Below are positions 50,152-58,673 of a stretch of 64,000 nucleotides of DNA, one piece after another. The notes under the pieces are model-generated. The model did no database searches and was not told where the DNA came from. It saw only the letters and a list, made by a program, of their open reading frames with translations. Positions within the stretch are counted from its first letter, which is position 1, and every line of letters begins with the position of its first letter. Source of the stretch: Octadecabacter ascidiaceicola (GTDB lineage: Bacteria > Pseudomonadota > Alphaproteobacteria > Rhodobacterales > Rhodobacteraceae); contig NZ_FXYD01000006.1 in the NCBI RefSeq assembly GCF_900185015.1, forward strand, positions 62,001-126,000. The letters are read 5' to 3'. Made by a program: the position numbers and the translations under genes.

Positions 50152-51669
50152 ATGGAGAACATTTTTCTTGGACTAGAGATGCTGGCTCGATGGGATGTCA
50201 TGTTGGCGTTGTTCGTTGGGTCAATCGGCGGCGTAATCATTGGGGCTATTCCAGGTGTCGGCCCTGCGGTGGCTATTGCGATCCTGCTGCCGGCAACTTT
50301 CTCGCTTGATCCGATTGTCGGGTTAACCATGCTTTTGGGGATCTACGGGTCGTCTATGTATGGCGGCGCGATCCCAGCGATTTTGATCAACACACCAGGT
50401 ACGGCGGTGAATGCGCTGACGTCATATGACGGCTATCCGATGACAGAAAACGGAGAAGGGCATCGTGCATTGTCGCTGGCCTATTCGGCATCGTTCTGGG
50501 GTGGCATCTTCGGAATTCTTTGCTTGATCCTTTTGTCACCCGTCCTTGCTTTGATTGCGCCAATGTTTGGCTCGCGTGAAATTTTTCTAGCCGCGATGCT
50601 TGGCATCATCCTTGTGATCCTCGCCCACCGTGGCCAGATTTTTGCGGCTGGCATGCTCGCAATGTTTGGCATCTTCTTGCAGACCATTGGGTTGGACGCT
50701 GTGACCTACACGCAGCGCTATACGTTTGGGTATTCGTTCCTGAGTTCTGGGGTGAACCTGATCGTCGTTGTGCTTGGCCTATTCGCGCTCAGTCAAGCGT
50801 TCTTTCTGCTGACAGCCCCTGACAACAGCCCTGATGCAAAGCCCGTTAAGGGGCGAATGTCGGTCGGAATGCGCGAATTGATGAAGCATAAGCGCGTGGC
50901 AACTGTCGCATCCGGTTTCGGTGTTATACTCGGCATGATCCCTGGAACGGGCGAATTCACAGCCCAATTCATGAGCTATACCTACGCGCAGAAAACATCC
51001 AAAGACCCTGAAAAGTTCGGCAAGGGTTCTCCGGAAGGATTGATCGCATCAGAGGCCGCAAACAATGCCGTGCCAGCCGCAGCCATGATCCCACTATTGG
51101 CACTTGGCATCCCGGGTGAAGCGTTGACGGCGATGATGTTGTCTGTGTTTTACGTACACAATGTTATCCCGGGTCCGCAGTTGTTTCAGAACAATATCGA
51201 TCTGGTCTATGGGCTGTATTTCGCGTTGATCGCGTTAAATATCATCGTGATGGTGTTTTTGCTGTTTTCCACGAACCTGTTGACGAAAATCATCCGCGTG
51301 CCGACACGGTTCCTTGGTGTGATGATCCTGATTTTGTCGTTCGTCGGGGTCTATAGCCTTCGCAACTCGCTGACAGATTGCATGATTTCGGCTGTGTTCG
51401 GTGTGTTTGGTCTGATCTTGAAACGCCTGAACCTGCCGATTGTACCGATCATTCTCGGTATGGTTCTTGGTGGTATCATGGAGGTCAAACTACGCTCCGC
51501 GATGCCGCGCCTTAACTCGCCGCTCGACATGATCGACCGGCCTATCACCTTCATCCTGTTCGCAATCATCTTGCTCGTTTTGGCGCTGCATGTGCGTACC
51601 CTTATAAAAGAGTACCGCGCCCACGAGCCTATTGAAGATCACGACATGCATGACAGTCAAACACGGTAG
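50152..51669 (+). CDS. tctA: TctA-type large membrane subunit
   Basis: A 505-residue protein with about 12 membrane segments. The TctA signature GAIPGVGPAVAIAILLPATF is close to the N-terminus, followed by YGGAIPAILINTPGTAVNAL. A second symmetric motif, GMIPGTGEFTAQFMSY, lies in the middle. It forms the solute pathway driven by the ion gradient. It completes a TctCBA set; tctB ends 13 bases upstream and the aldehyde dehydrogenase starts 5 bases later. Confidence 0.92.
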   Translation: MENIFLGLEMLARWDVMLALFVGSIGGVIIGAIPGVGPAVAIAILLPATFSLDPIVGLTMLLGIYGSSMYGGAIPAILINTPGTAVNALTSYDGYPMTENGEGHRALSLAYSASFWGGIFGILCLILLSPVLALIAPMFGSREIFLAAMLGIILVILAHRGQIFAAGMLAMFGIFLQTIGLDAVTYTQRYTFGYSFLSSGVNLIVVVLGLFALSQAFFLLTAPDNSPDAKPVKGRMSVGMRELMKHKRVATVASGFGVILGMIPGTGEFTAQFMSYTYAQKTSKDPEKFGKGSPEGLIASEAANNAVPAAAMIPLLALGIPGEALTAMMLSVFYVHNVIPGPQLFQNNIDLVYGLYFALIALNIIVMVFLLFSTNLLTKIIRVPTRFLGVMILILSFVGVYSLRNSLTDCMISAVFGVFGLILKRLNLPIVPIILGMVLGGIMEVKLRSAMPRLNSPLDMIDRPITFILFAIILLVLALHVRTLIKEYRAHEPIEDHDMHDSQTR

Positions 51670-51674
51670 GACCC

Positions 51675-53159
51675 ATGGACCAGACTAAAATTGATGCGCT
51701 CCGCGCGCAGCCCGTTCCGGATTTTTTACATCTGATTGACGGGAAACATGTGCCCGCTTCGGATGGCGGCACAATGAATATTCTTTCCCCGATCGATGGT
51801 CAGGTTTTGACGACCGTGGCGAAAGGGACGGCGGCCGATATGGAAGCTGCCATCGCGTCTGCGCGCGCCGCATTTGAGGACCGCCGTTGGGCGGGGCAAT
51901 CGCCAGCTGCGCGTAAGAAAGTCCTGCTAAAGTGGGCTGATCTGATCGAGGCCAATGCCCTTGAACTTGCGGTGCTTGGTGTCCGTGACAACGGCACCGA
52001 GATTGGAATGGCGCTGAAGGCCGAACCGGGGTCAGCGGCTAGCACGATCCGGTATTACGCCGAAGCACTCGATAAGATTTACGGCGAGATCGCTCCGACT
52101 GCATCCGATATTTTAGGCATGGTCCACAAGGAACCCGTCGGGGTCGTGGGCGCTATCATCCCATGGAACTTTCCAATGATGATTGGCGCATGGAAACTTG
52201 GGCCTGCGCTGGCCATGGGCAATTCGGTCGTGCTGAAGCCTTCCGAAACGGCGTCGCTTTCGTTGATGAAAATGTGCGACCTCGCGCTTGAAGCCGGATT
52301 GCCGCCTGGCGTGCTGAATGCTGTGACGGGTGAGGGTAAGGTCGTCGGAGAAGTGATGGGCCTGTCGATGGATGTCGATGTATTGGTCTTTACGGGGTCG
52401 GGCGCTACAGGCCGGCGGCTGATGGAATACGCTGCGCGCTCAAACATGAAGCGCGTGTATCTGGAGCTGGGTGGCAAGTCCCCCCACATCATCTTTGCCG
52501 ATGCGCCAAATCTCGACGAAGCTGCAAAAGCTGCTGCTGGTGGCATCTTCCGCAACTCCGGTCAGGTTTGCGTTGCGGGCTCGCGGTTGTTGGTCGAGGC
52601 GTCGATCCATGATGATTTTGTTGCAGCCGTTGTTAAAGCGACAGAGGCGATGCGCGTTGGTGATCCGCTAAAGGTGGACACGACGATCGGTGCTGTGAAT
52701 TCCGAAATCCAATTGGCGCAGAACCTAGGCTTCGTTGAAACGGCACAGGCCGAAGGCGGGCAGGTCGTTACGGGCGGTAACCGCATTTTGCAGGATACCG
52801 GCGGATATTACATGGCGCCTACAATTGTGACGGGCATCACGCCAGGCGCGACACTGACCCAAAAAGAAGTGTTTGGCCCTGTGTTGGGCGTTACCCCGTT
52901 CAGCTCTGATGACGAAGCCGTACAGATCGCGAATGCTACGGTTTATGGGCTGGCGGGTGGCGTTTGGACCACAAACCTAAGCCGTGCGCACCGCATGGTG
53001 CGTGACGTTCGCACAGGCGTGATGCACGTCAACACCTACGGCGGCGCCGATGGCACAGTGCCTTTGGGTGGTGTTGGACAATCGGGCAATGGATCGGACA
53101 AGTCGCTTCATGCCATTGAAAAATATATCAACCTCAAGACAGCGTGGATCAAGCTATGA
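51675..53159 (+). CDS. NAD(P)-dependent aldehyde dehydrogenase
   Basis: A 494-residue ALDH superfamily protein. The NAD-binding PWNFPMMIGAWKLGPALAMG is followed by catalytic Glu in LELGGKSPH and nucleophile Cys299 in SGQVCVAGSR. Similar in pattern to phenylacetaldehyde/gamma-glutamyl-aminoaldehyde dehydrogenases. It would oxidise the aldehyde produced by the class III aminotransferase(s) encoded divergently. It overlaps the next gene by 4 bp. Confidence 0.9.
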   Translation: MDQTKIDALRAQPVPDFLHLIDGKHVPASDGGTMNILSPIDGQVLTTVAKGTAADMEAAIASARAAFEDRRWAGQSPAARKKVLLKWADLIEANALELAVLGVRDNGTEIGMALKAEPGSAASTIRYYAEALDKIYGEIAPTASDILGMVHKEPVGVVGAIIPWNFPMMIGAWKLGPALAMGNSVVLKPSETASLSLMKMCDLALEAGLPPGVLNAVTGEGKVVGEVMGLSMDVDVLVFTGSGATGRRLMEYAARSNMKRVYLELGGKSPHIIFADAPNLDEAAKAAAGGIFRNSGQVCVAGSRLLVEASIHDDFVAAVVKATEAMRVGDPLKVDTTIGAVNSEIQLAQNLGFVETAQAEGGQVVTGGNRILQDTGGYYMAPTIVTGITPGATLTQKEVFGPVLGVTPFSSDDEAVQIANATVYGLAGGVWTTNLSRAHRMVRDVRTGVMHVNTYGGADGTVPLGGVGQSGNGSDKSLHAIEKYINLKTAWIKL

Positions 53160-54388
53160 GCGACAAAACCATTCTCGTGATCGGCACCTACGATACCAAG
53201 GATGATGAACTGGGTTTCTTGGCGGACGTAATTTGCGACCAAGGCGGAAGCGTTTTGACAATGGATGTATCCGTGCTTGGCGATCCCACAAGCCCATGCA
53301 ACTACTCCAAACATGACGTGGCGCAAGAGGGTGGAAGTACCATTGAAGCCGCTATCGCATCGGGGAACGAAAACACCGCGATGCAGATCATGGCCAAGGG
53401 CGCATCGATGTTGGTGGCGCGGCTATACAGTGAGCGCAAATTTGATGGCGTGATCGTTCTTGGCGGCACAATGGGCACCGATTTGGCGTTGGATGTGACA
53501 ACTGCGCTACCGCTTGGCGTTCCAAAATATGTTGTTTCAACCGTGTCGTTTTCCCCGCTTATCCCCGCTGAGCGCCTTGCCGCGGATACACAGATGATCC
53601 TCTGGGCGGGTGGGCTATATGGCTTGAACTCTGTTTGCAAAGCGTCGTTAAGCCAAGCGGCAGGTGCCGTGTTGGGGGCTGCGCGCGCTGTGCAGTTGCC
53701 AGACCCTGACAAACCCCTCATCGGGATGATGTCACTCGGAACATCTGCGTTGAAATATGTGATCCCGCTGAAACCTGCGCTGGAAGAACGCGGTTTTGAG
53801 GTCGCCGTGTTCCATGCCACTGGCATGGGGGGGCGGGCGTTCGAAAGCCTTGCGGGGCAAGGCGCCTTTGCCTGTGTGTTTGACCTTTGCACGCAGGAGC
53901 TGGGGAATTTCGTCAATGGCTCTAACATTTCTGCAGGGGCGGACCGGTTGACCAACGCTGGCAAAAGCGGCACGCCACAAATCGTAGCTCCGGGATGTTA
54001 TGACCTCGTTGACGTTGTTGGCTGGCAGCCGATGGCAGCGAAGTGGGACAGCCACATGAAGCACGAACACAACCGCCTTTTAACGTCGATCGTTTTGGAG
54101 GCCGAAGAACGCAAAGAGGTCGCCCGCGCGCATTCAGCTCAATTGGCTACCGCCAAGGGGCCAGTCGCGATGATCCTGCCCGAAGACGGGTTGGGTGAAT
54201 GGGACCGAGAAGGCGCCGACCTACACAATGCCGCTGGCCTTGCGGAATTTTTGGCTGAGATTGAAGCGACATTACCCACCAATGTCGCCAAGCATCGAAT
54301 TCCTTGTCACATCAATGATGCAGGTTTCGCCGACAAGGCGCTTGAGATTTTCGATGGGTGGTGCGCCGATGGCACGATTAAGTTTTAA
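53156..54388 (+). CDS. Tm-1-like ATP-binding protein (UPF0261)
   Basis: A 410-residue protein from ATG 53156, sharing ATGA with the ALDH stop. It begins TILVIGTYDTKDDELGFLAD and has GGTMGTDLALDVTTALPLG and GTDxA-like stretches characteristic of UPF0261. The family fold resembles plant Tm-1 and binds ATP. Its metabolic role is not established. In bacteria it often appears in catabolic operons with class III aminotransferases or TIM-barrel partners. It ends overlapping hpaR by 4 bp on the opposite strand. Confidence 0.88.
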   Translation: MSDKTILVIGTYDTKDDELGFLADVICDQGGSVLTMDVSVLGDPTSPCNYSKHDVAQEGGSTIEAAIASGNENTAMQIMAKGASMLVARLYSERKFDGVIVLGGTMGTDLALDVTTALPLGVPKYVVSTVSFSPLIPAERLAADTQMILWAGGLYGLNSVCKASLSQAAGAVLGAARAVQLPDPDKPLIGMMSLGTSALKYVIPLKPALEERGFEVAVFHATGMGGRAFESLAGQGAFACVFDLCTQELGNFVNGSNISAGADRLTNAGKSGTPQIVAPGCYDLVDVVGWQPMAAKWDSHMKHEHNRLLTSIVLEAEERKEVARAHSAQLATAKGPVAMILPEDGLGEWDREGADLHNAAGLAEFLAEIEATLPTNVAKHRIPCHINDAGFADKALEIFDGWCADGTIKF

Positions 54389-54822
54389 GGCTGTGCTCCG
54401 GGGTCGAGGCGTTCCAAGAGATCGAGCAATCTCTCGTAGTCATCTTCACCTAAAACGTCTTTGAAGCCCGCTACGATCTGGGCAGCGTGGGGGCTGCGTT
54501 CATCAATGATCCGCTGCCCGGCTGCCGTGATTTCGATGAACTGGCGTCGCCTGTCTTTGTCGTCACGGGTCTGCGTCACCAGTTTTTTGTCGCGCAACGT
54601 GGCTGCAATACGGGTTAAGCTTGGAAACAGAAGGCTTGAGCGATCGGCGAGTGTTTTGGTGTCCATTCGTCCGAACTCTGCCAGCACCCTCAGGACTCGC
54701 CACTGTTGTTCGGTTATTCCGGTTTCTGACAACATTTCACGGATTGGAGACATCACGCCCTCGCGTGCCCTGATGAGCGCGATGGGTAGGGATCTTGCTG
54801 TAGACGGAAGTTGTTTTGTCAT
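54385..54822 (-). CDS. hpaR: MarR-type repressor of homoprotocatechuate genes
   Basis: A 145-residue MarR protein from ATG 54822. The N-terminal RSLPIALIRAREGVMSPIRE is the hallmark of HpaR. The winged helix follows (ITEQQWRVLRVLAEF, LADRSSLLFPSLTRIAATL). HpaR represses the meta-cleavage operon until the aromatic acid binds. It is divergent from hpaF with 106 bp between. The extra upstream frame to 54876 has no homology. Confidence 0.92.
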   Translation of the reverse strand: MTKQLPSTARSLPIALIRAREGVMSPIREMLSETGITEQQWRVLRVLAEFGRMDTKTLADRSSLLFPSLTRIAATLRDKKLVTQTRDDKDRRRQFIEITAAGQRIIDERSPHAAQIVAGFKDVLGEDDYERLLDLLERLDPGAQP

Positions 54823-54907
54823 ATTTACCTTAAATCTCGTTTCCCCTTCAAAGCACGACAAAGAAGGTGTTGACAATGCATGATACCGTTATTTAACTTA
54901 GCAACAA

Positions 54908-54919
54908 TTAACATGTTAA
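54908..54919. promoter_or_regulatory. Palindrome before hpaF, HpaR operator candidate
   Basis: TTAACATGTTAA is a perfect 12-bp inverted repeat ending 9 bases before the hpaF GTG start and touching the ribosome site AAGGA. MarR proteins bind such palindromes and block initiation. The HpaR assignment is inferred from position. Confidence 0.5.
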
Positions 54920-54928
54920 GGAAATGCT

Positions 54929-55318
54929 GTGCCTCACTTTCATCTTGAATATTCAGCCAACCTTGAAGACGTCGTGGATATCGCCGCCTTGTGCGAAGCG
55001 ATCCGTGCAGAGGCCGCGACAATCGACACATTCCCAATGGCCGGCATTCGAGTCCGCGCCAAGCGCGTCGATCATTTTGCAATGGCAGACGGCGATCCAA
55101 AACACGGCTTTATTGATCTGTCCGTACGTCTGCGAGAAGGGCGTGCAGATGATGTGAAGCGCGATGCGATCACGCGCATTTTTGCGACACTCAAAGATTT
55201 CATGGCGCCCGCTCTCGCCACCCGTTCCATCGCGCTTTCTGCCGAAATGCGCGACATTAATGCCGATTTATCGCCGAAGTTCGGCACTGTTCGCGATCAC
55301 TTGGAGGATCCCTCATGA
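54929..55318 (+). CDS. hpaF: 5-carboxymethyl-2-hydroxymuconate isomerase
   Basis: A 129-residue protein from GTG 54929, with AAGGA nine bases upstream. It begins with the catalytic Pro of the tautomerase superfamily (MPHFHLEYSANL). It shifts the double bond of the ring-cleaved, oxidised acid in homoprotocatechuate breakdown. It overlaps hpaE by 4 bp, as the first gene of the operon. Confidence 0.93.
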   Translation: MPHFHLEYSANLEDVVDIAALCEAIRAEAATIDTFPMAGIRVRAKRVDHFAMADGDPKHGFIDLSVRLREGRADDVKRDAITRIFATLKDFMAPALATRSIALSAEMRDINADLSPKFGTVRDHLEDPS

Positions 55319-56826
55319 CTGCTCTTAACGACAACATCGCCAAGCTCGACGGATTCCTAGAGCGGTTCCGCAAAACCGGTATTCTGAACCGGATCGCGGG
55401 GCAGGACGCGGCCGGTAGTGATGGCGTGTTCGAGAACACATCCCCTGTTGATAAATCCGTTATCTGCGATGTGGCCCACGGCACCGCTGCGGACATCGAT
55501 GCGGCGGCCAATGCCGCGCATGATGCTTTTGCTGCGTGGCGTGACATGCCAGCCCTTGAGCGCAAGAAAATCTTGATCCGCGTAGCGGAAGGCATTGAAG
55601 CCCGCGCCGAGGAAATCGCACTGTGTGAATGCTGGGACACGGGTCAGACCTATAAGTTCATGTCCAAGGCGGCTTTGCGTGGGGCTGAGAACTTCCGTTA
55701 TTTCGCGGATCAGGTTGTGCAAGCGCGTGATGGTCAGCAACTCCAATCGCCCACGTTGATGAACGTCACAACGCGCAAACCTATCGGTCCGGTCGGTGTT
55801 ATTACACCTTGGAACACGCCGTTCATGCTTTCTACATGGAAAATCGCACCTGCATTGGCTGCTGGCTGTACTGTGGTTCACAAGCCAGCCGAAGCGTCAC
55901 CGCTAACGGCGCGTTTGTTGGTCGAGATTGCCGAAGAGGCAGGCCTGCCGCCGGGTGTTCTGAATACTGTTAACGGGTTCGGTGAGGGCGCCGGCAAAGC
56001 GTTGTGCGAACATCCCAAGATCAAGGCGATTGCCTTCGTCGGTGAAAGCCGCACGGGCTCGCTTATCACGAAACAGGGCGCGGATACTCTCAAGCGCAAC
56101 CACCTTGAACTTGGTGGCAAGAACCCTGTCATCGTATTTGAAGACGCCGATCTGGATCGCGCTTTGGATGCCGTGATCTTCATGATCTATTCGATCAACG
56201 GCGAGCGGTGTACATCCTCGTCCCGCCTGCTGATCCAAGACACGATCCGCGAAGAATTCGAAGCCAAGCTGATTGAACGCGTCAACAACATCAAAGTTGG
56301 CCATCCATTAGATCCGGCCACGGAAATTGGCCCGCTTGTGACCGAAGAGCACTATAACAAAGTCACGAGCTACTTCGACATCGCCAAAGAAGACGGTGCG
56401 ACCGTTGCCGCTGGCGGTGTGAAAGTTGGCGACGAAGGCTATTTTATTCGCCCGACGCTGTTCACCAATGCCAATAACAAGATGCGTATCGCCCAAGAGG
56501 AAATCTTTGGTCCTGTGCTGACGTCCATTCCGTTCTCCACGGAAGAGGAAGCGTTAGAAATGGCGAACGACATTGACTACGGCCTAACTGGCTATGTCTG
56601 GACCAACGATCTGACCCGCGCTCTGCGTTTTACCGAAGCACTTGAGGCTGGCATGATCTGGGTGAACTCCGAAAACGTTCGCCACCTGCCCACACCATTT
56701 GGTGGCGTAAAGGCCAGTGGCATCGGGCGTGATGGCGGTGATTGGTCGTTTGAATTTTACATGGAGCAAAAGCACATCGGCTTTGCAACAGGGCAGCACA
56801 AAATCACCAGACTGGGAGCAAGCTGA
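55315..56826 (+). CDS. hpaE: 5-carboxymethyl-2-hydroxymuconate semialdehyde dehydrogenase
   Basis: A 503-residue ALDH. It has PWNTPFMLSTWKIAPALAAG (NAD site), catalytic Glu in LELGGKNPVI and Cys299 in GERCTSSSRL, the HpaE-type variant with Arg before Cys. It oxidises the ring-cleavage semialdehyde to 5-carboxymethyl-2-hydroxymuconate. It sits between the isomerase and the dioxygenase; its stop shares one base with the next start. Confidence 0.93.
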   Translation: MTALNDNIAKLDGFLERFRKTGILNRIAGQDAAGSDGVFENTSPVDKSVICDVAHGTAADIDAAANAAHDAFAAWRDMPALERKKILIRVAEGIEARAEEIALCECWDTGQTYKFMSKAALRGAENFRYFADQVVQARDGQQLQSPTLMNVTTRKPIGPVGVITPWNTPFMLSTWKIAPALAAGCTVVHKPAEASPLTARLLVEIAEEAGLPPGVLNTVNGFGEGAGKALCEHPKIKAIAFVGESRTGSLITKQGADTLKRNHLELGGKNPVIVFEDADLDRALDAVIFMIYSINGERCTSSSRLLIQDTIREEFEAKLIERVNNIKVGHPLDPATEIGPLVTEEHYNKVTSYFDIAKEDGATVAAGGVKVGDEGYFIRPTLFTNANNKMRIAQEEIFGPVLTSIPFSTEEEALEMANDIDYGLTGYVWTNDLTRALRFTEALEAGMIWVNSENVRHLPTPFGGVKASGIGRDGGDWSFEFYMEQKHIGFATGQHKITRLGAS

Positions 56827-57680
56827 TGGGTGAGATTGTCCTAGCCGCGAAGTGCACGCACGTTCCGACAATGTTGATGTCTGAACAAGAAGGTCCCGTG
56901 AAAGGTGCCCGTCAAGGTGCCATTGACGGCCATTTTGAAATTGCGCATCGTGCCAAAGAACTTGGCGCGGATACGATCGTTATTCTGGACACACATTGGG
57001 TGATCAATGCCGGTTTCCACATCAATGCAAACGATCGTTTTGAAGGGCTATTTACGTCCAACGAATTTCCGCAGTTTATCCAGAATATGCCGTATGCGTA
57101 TTCTGGAAATTCGGATCTAGGCGACGCTATTGCCAAAGAGGCTACCGAGCGCGGCGCCTATACTTTGGCTCACAAGCTGGACAGCCTCGAACTGGAATAC
57201 GGAACGCTTGTTCCAATGCGGTTCATGTCACGGGCGCATGACATGAAAGTTGTGTCCGTCGCTGCGTGGTGTACCGTTCACGGGCACGATGAAAGCCGCA
57301 TCGTAGGTGAGGCAATCCGTGCTGCCGTTGAGGCATCAGATAGCAAAGTATTGCTGGTCGCGTCTGGATCGCTCAGCCACAAGATTTGGCCGAACAAGGA
57401 CTATGCCGCCAACAACGGCACCTTTACGATAAGCTCTGAATTTAACCGGCAGATGGACCTGCATGTGCTGGACATGTGGCAATGCGGTGATCACGCGACG
57501 TTCCTCAAGATGTTGGGGGAATACGCTGATTTTTGCTGTGGTGAAGGCTCAATGCATGACACAGCTATGCTTTATGGTGCGTTAGGTTGGGATACCTATG
57601 ACGCCAAATGCGAGGTCGTGACCGAATACTTCCCGTCATCGGGAACAGGTCAGACAAACGTAATTTTCCCCGTTCAATAG
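56826..57680 (+). CDS. hpaD: 3,4-dihydroxyphenylacetate 2,3-dioxygenase, LigB (class III extradiol) type
   Basis: A 284-residue protein of the LigB fold, matching the 283-residue enterobacterial HpaD in length. Metal and acid/base residues are in KCTHVPTM near residue 12, LDTHWVINAGFH near 58, and the SGSLSHKIWP region. It opens the homoprotocatechuate ring next to the diol, using Fe(II) or Mn(II) and O2. It lies directly behind hpaE and 9 bases before a second, unrelated dioxygenase. Confidence 0.9.
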   Translation: MGEIVLAAKCTHVPTMLMSEQEGPVKGARQGAIDGHFEIAHRAKELGADTIVILDTHWVINAGFHINANDRFEGLFTSNEFPQFIQNMPYAYSGNSDLGDAIAKEATERGAYTLAHKLDSLELEYGTLVPMRFMSRAHDMKVVSVAAWCTVHGHDESRIVGEAIRAAVEASDSKVLLVASGSLSHKIWPNKDYAANNGTFTISSEFNRQMDLHVLDMWQCGDHATFLKMLGEYADFCCGEGSMHDTAMLYGALGWDTYDAKCEVVTEYFPSSGTGQTNVIFPVQ

Positions 57681-57689
57681 GAGGCCAAA

Positions 57690-58673
57690 ATGCCCGTACC
57701 TGCTCCAAACCTGTACCCCGACTTTAACACCATCCGTTTGAGCCACGTTTGTCTGAACGTGAAAGATTTGGCGGCCTCGCGTAAATTCTACACAGAGATC
57801 ATTGGTCTTCAGGTAACAGACGAATCCGATAGCCACGTCTATTTGCGCGCGATGGAAGAACGCGGACACCACTGCATCATTCTGCAAAAGTCAGATCAAC
57901 CGGGAACGGTTGAGGTCATGGGGTTCAAGACCTTTGATGAAGCCGATCTGGATAAAGCCGAAGCTTATTTCAAAGGCAAAGGCCGCCCTACGTCGTGGGT
58001 TGACCGTCCCTATCAGGGCAAAACATTGCTGACGTCTGACAACATGGGCATTCCACTGGAATTCTACCACAAAATGGATCGCCTTGAACCAATCCATCAA
58101 AAATATGCGCTCTATCGCGGGGTCAAACCGCTGCGGATTGATCACTTTAACTGCTTTAGCCATGACGTCGATGCGTCTGTAGAATTCTATAGTGATTTCG
58201 GTTTCCGTGTGACCGAATACACCGAAGACGACGACAGCAAAAAACTGTGGGCTGCTTGGATGCACCGCAAGGGCGGCGTTCATGATATGGCGTTCACCAA
58301 TGGCACGGGCCCGCGAATGCACCACGTTGCGTTCTGGGTGCCGACACCGCTTAACATCATCGACTTGCTCGATCTGATGGCCACGACAGGCTACGTCGAC
58401 AACATCGAACGTGGCCCCGGCCGCCATGGGATTTCGAATGCCTTCTTCTTGTATGTCCTTGACCCAGATGGTCACCGGATTGAGATTTACTGTTCTGATT
58501 ATCAAACAGTTGATCCCGATCTAGAGCCCATCAAATGGGATCTGCAGGACCCGCAACGCCAGACCCTTTGGGGCGCGAAAGCACCAGAAAGCTGGTTCAA
58601 GCATGGTACAGCGTTTGTTGGCGTCGACCAAAAGGGCTCCGACATCAAAGCAAGCCCGATTATCGCGCCATGA
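57690..58673 (+). CDS. 3,4-dihydroxyphenylacetate 2,3-dioxygenase, VOC (class I extradiol) type
   Basis: A 327-residue two-module VOC protein. Metal ligands are His19 (RLSHVCLN), a His in RIDHFNCF or MHHVAFWV, and Glu in HRIEIYCSDY near the C-terminus. Length and motifs fit the Brevibacterium/Arthrobacter-type homoprotocatechuate 2,3-dioxygenase. It catalyses the same reaction as the LigB-type enzyme just upstream, from a different fold. AGGAGG precedes its start. It could instead prefer a related catechol. Confidence 0.88.
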   Translation: MPVPAPNLYPDFNTIRLSHVCLNVKDLAASRKFYTEIIGLQVTDESDSHVYLRAMEERGHHCIILQKSDQPGTVEVMGFKTFDEADLDKAEAYFKGKGRPTSWVDRPYQGKTLLTSDNMGIPLEFYHKMDRLEPIHQKYALYRGVKPLRIDHFNCFSHDVDASVEFYSDFGFRVTEYTEDDDSKKLWAAWMHRKGGVHDMAFTNGTGPRMHHVAFWVPTPLNIIDLLDLMATTGYVDNIERGPGRHGISNAFFLYVLDPDGHRIEIYCSDYQTVDPDLEPIKWDLQDPQRQTLWGAKAPESWFKHGTAFVGVDQKGSDIKASPIIAP

